Position numbers and translations under genes: made by a program
Origin: Candidatus Zixiibacteriota bacterium
GTDB taxonomy: Bacteria > Zixibacteria > MSB-5A5 > GN15 > FEB-12
Assembly: GCA_003641345.1 (NCBI GenBank)
Contig: QNAD01000095.1
Coordinates: 1-7,528 of the forward strand
DNA length: 7,528 nt
Reading direction: 5' to 3'
The notes under the pieces: generated by a model
Seen by the model: the letters and a program-made list of their open reading frames with translations, nothing else
The model's database searches: none
Told to the model about the DNA's origin: nothing
Part shown: positions 7,366 through 7,528 of the stretch, piece by piece
How positions within the stretch are numbered: the stretch's first letter is position 1
How the letters are laid out: every line of letters begins with the position of its first letter

Positions 7366-7495
7366 TGAAGATACAACTTGAAGATACAAGCTGAAGATAC
7401 AATTTGAAGATACAACCTGAAAATACAATTTGAAGATACAACCTGAAAATACAACTTGAAGATACAACTTGAAGATACAATTTTAAAATACAATA
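7366..7495 (+). repeat. Tandem array of ten 13-bp units (TGAARATACAAYY)
   Basis: Ten head-to-tail units start at 7366, 7379, 7392, 7405, 7418, 7431, 7444, 7457, 7470 and 7483. The core TGAAGATACAA is strongly kept. Position 5 is G in units 1-4, 6, 8 and 9 and A in units 5, 7 and 10. The last two bases vary (CT, GC, TT, CC, TT, CC, CT, CT, TT, TA). Unit 10 is degenerate (TTAAAATACAATA). The period is not a multiple of three, so the array is unlikely to be coding. It resembles a minisatellite or iteron-like array; no function can be assigned. Confidence 0.93.
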
Positions 7496-7528
7496 TTGCG
7501 TCATAGTTATCTTTTTATTCTGTCGTTA

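Larger units (their letters stand above)
7183..7528. other. Non-coding region after lpxD with repeats
   Basis: No frame here looks like a real gene. The first ~67 bp are AT-rich. They contain the palindrome TACAAAGTTTGTA (7221-7233) and a weak alternative hairpin CAAAG/CTTTG (7223-7240), neither followed by a T-run, so no intrinsic terminator for the lpxD transcript can be named. Next come a GC-richer block (7250-7365), the tandem 13-mers (7366-7495) and 33 bp of AT-rich sequence to the edge. Open frames on both strands across the repeats are by-products of the period and lack ribosome binding sites. Confidence 0.7.

Noticed and set aside
7250..7381. Plus-strand 43-codon open frame (MVYDFVYRV...) across the GC-rich block
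   Set aside because: No Shine-Dalgarno is present, it stops inside the second tandem unit, and the composition fits a non-coding repeat better than a gene.
7366..7495. Tandem 13-mers as a CRISPR array
   Set aside because: Units are directly adjacent with no spacers, are far too short for CRISPR repeats, and no cas gene is present.
7220..7504. Minus-strand open frames of 94 and 81 codons with period-13 peptide repeats
   Set aside because: They arise because three 13-bp units make 39 bp, which keeps a frame open. There is no ribosome binding site, two overlapping frames are equally open, and the peptides are low-complexity.

Overview
The window carries ordinary housekeeping genes of a Gram-negative, AT-rich bacterium. 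It encodes an outer membrane assembly protein (BamA), a periplasmic OmpH/Skp-type chaperone and the lipid A enzyme LpxD, so the cell has an LPS-type outer membrane. Two promoter-like sites match the TAnnTTTG element described for Bacteroidetes, and UvrB motif VI reads QTAGRAARN. Both features suggest, but do not prove, a member of the FCB superphylum or a related candidate phylum such as Zixibacteria. No rRNA or other strong phylogenetic marker is present, so the phylum stays open.

Left part (1-2517, minus strand): uvrB, the DNA damage-recognition helicase of nucleotide excision repair, is followed 46 nt downstream by the 5' part of an unrecognised lipoprotein gene that runs off the left edge.

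Centre (2518-2778): this is a divergent intergenic region of 261 bp with no gene. It holds outward-facing TTGACA and TAnnTTTG boxes and a long stem-loop just upstream of rplU.

Right part (2779-7182, plus strand): a tight cluster rplU - bamA - ompH/skp - lpxD. The gaps are 11 and 39 nt, and the last two genes overlap by 17 nt, so the four are probably co-transcribed. BamA inserts outer membrane proteins, the OmpH/Skp-like chaperone probably escorts them across the periplasm, and LpxD adds the N-linked acyl chain of lipid A, so three of the four genes build the outer membrane. The odd member is rplU (ribosomal protein L21), which is directly followed by bamA instead of its usual partner rpmA (L27).

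Right end (7183-7528): 346 bp without a credible gene. It contains a locally GC-rich block (about 53% G+C by my count) with two palindromic segments, followed immediately by ten 13-bp tandem repeats. This repeat complex is the least ordinary feature of the window. I see no defence system, mobile-element gene, CRISPR array or RNA gene, and no clear sign of a novel multi-gene system.
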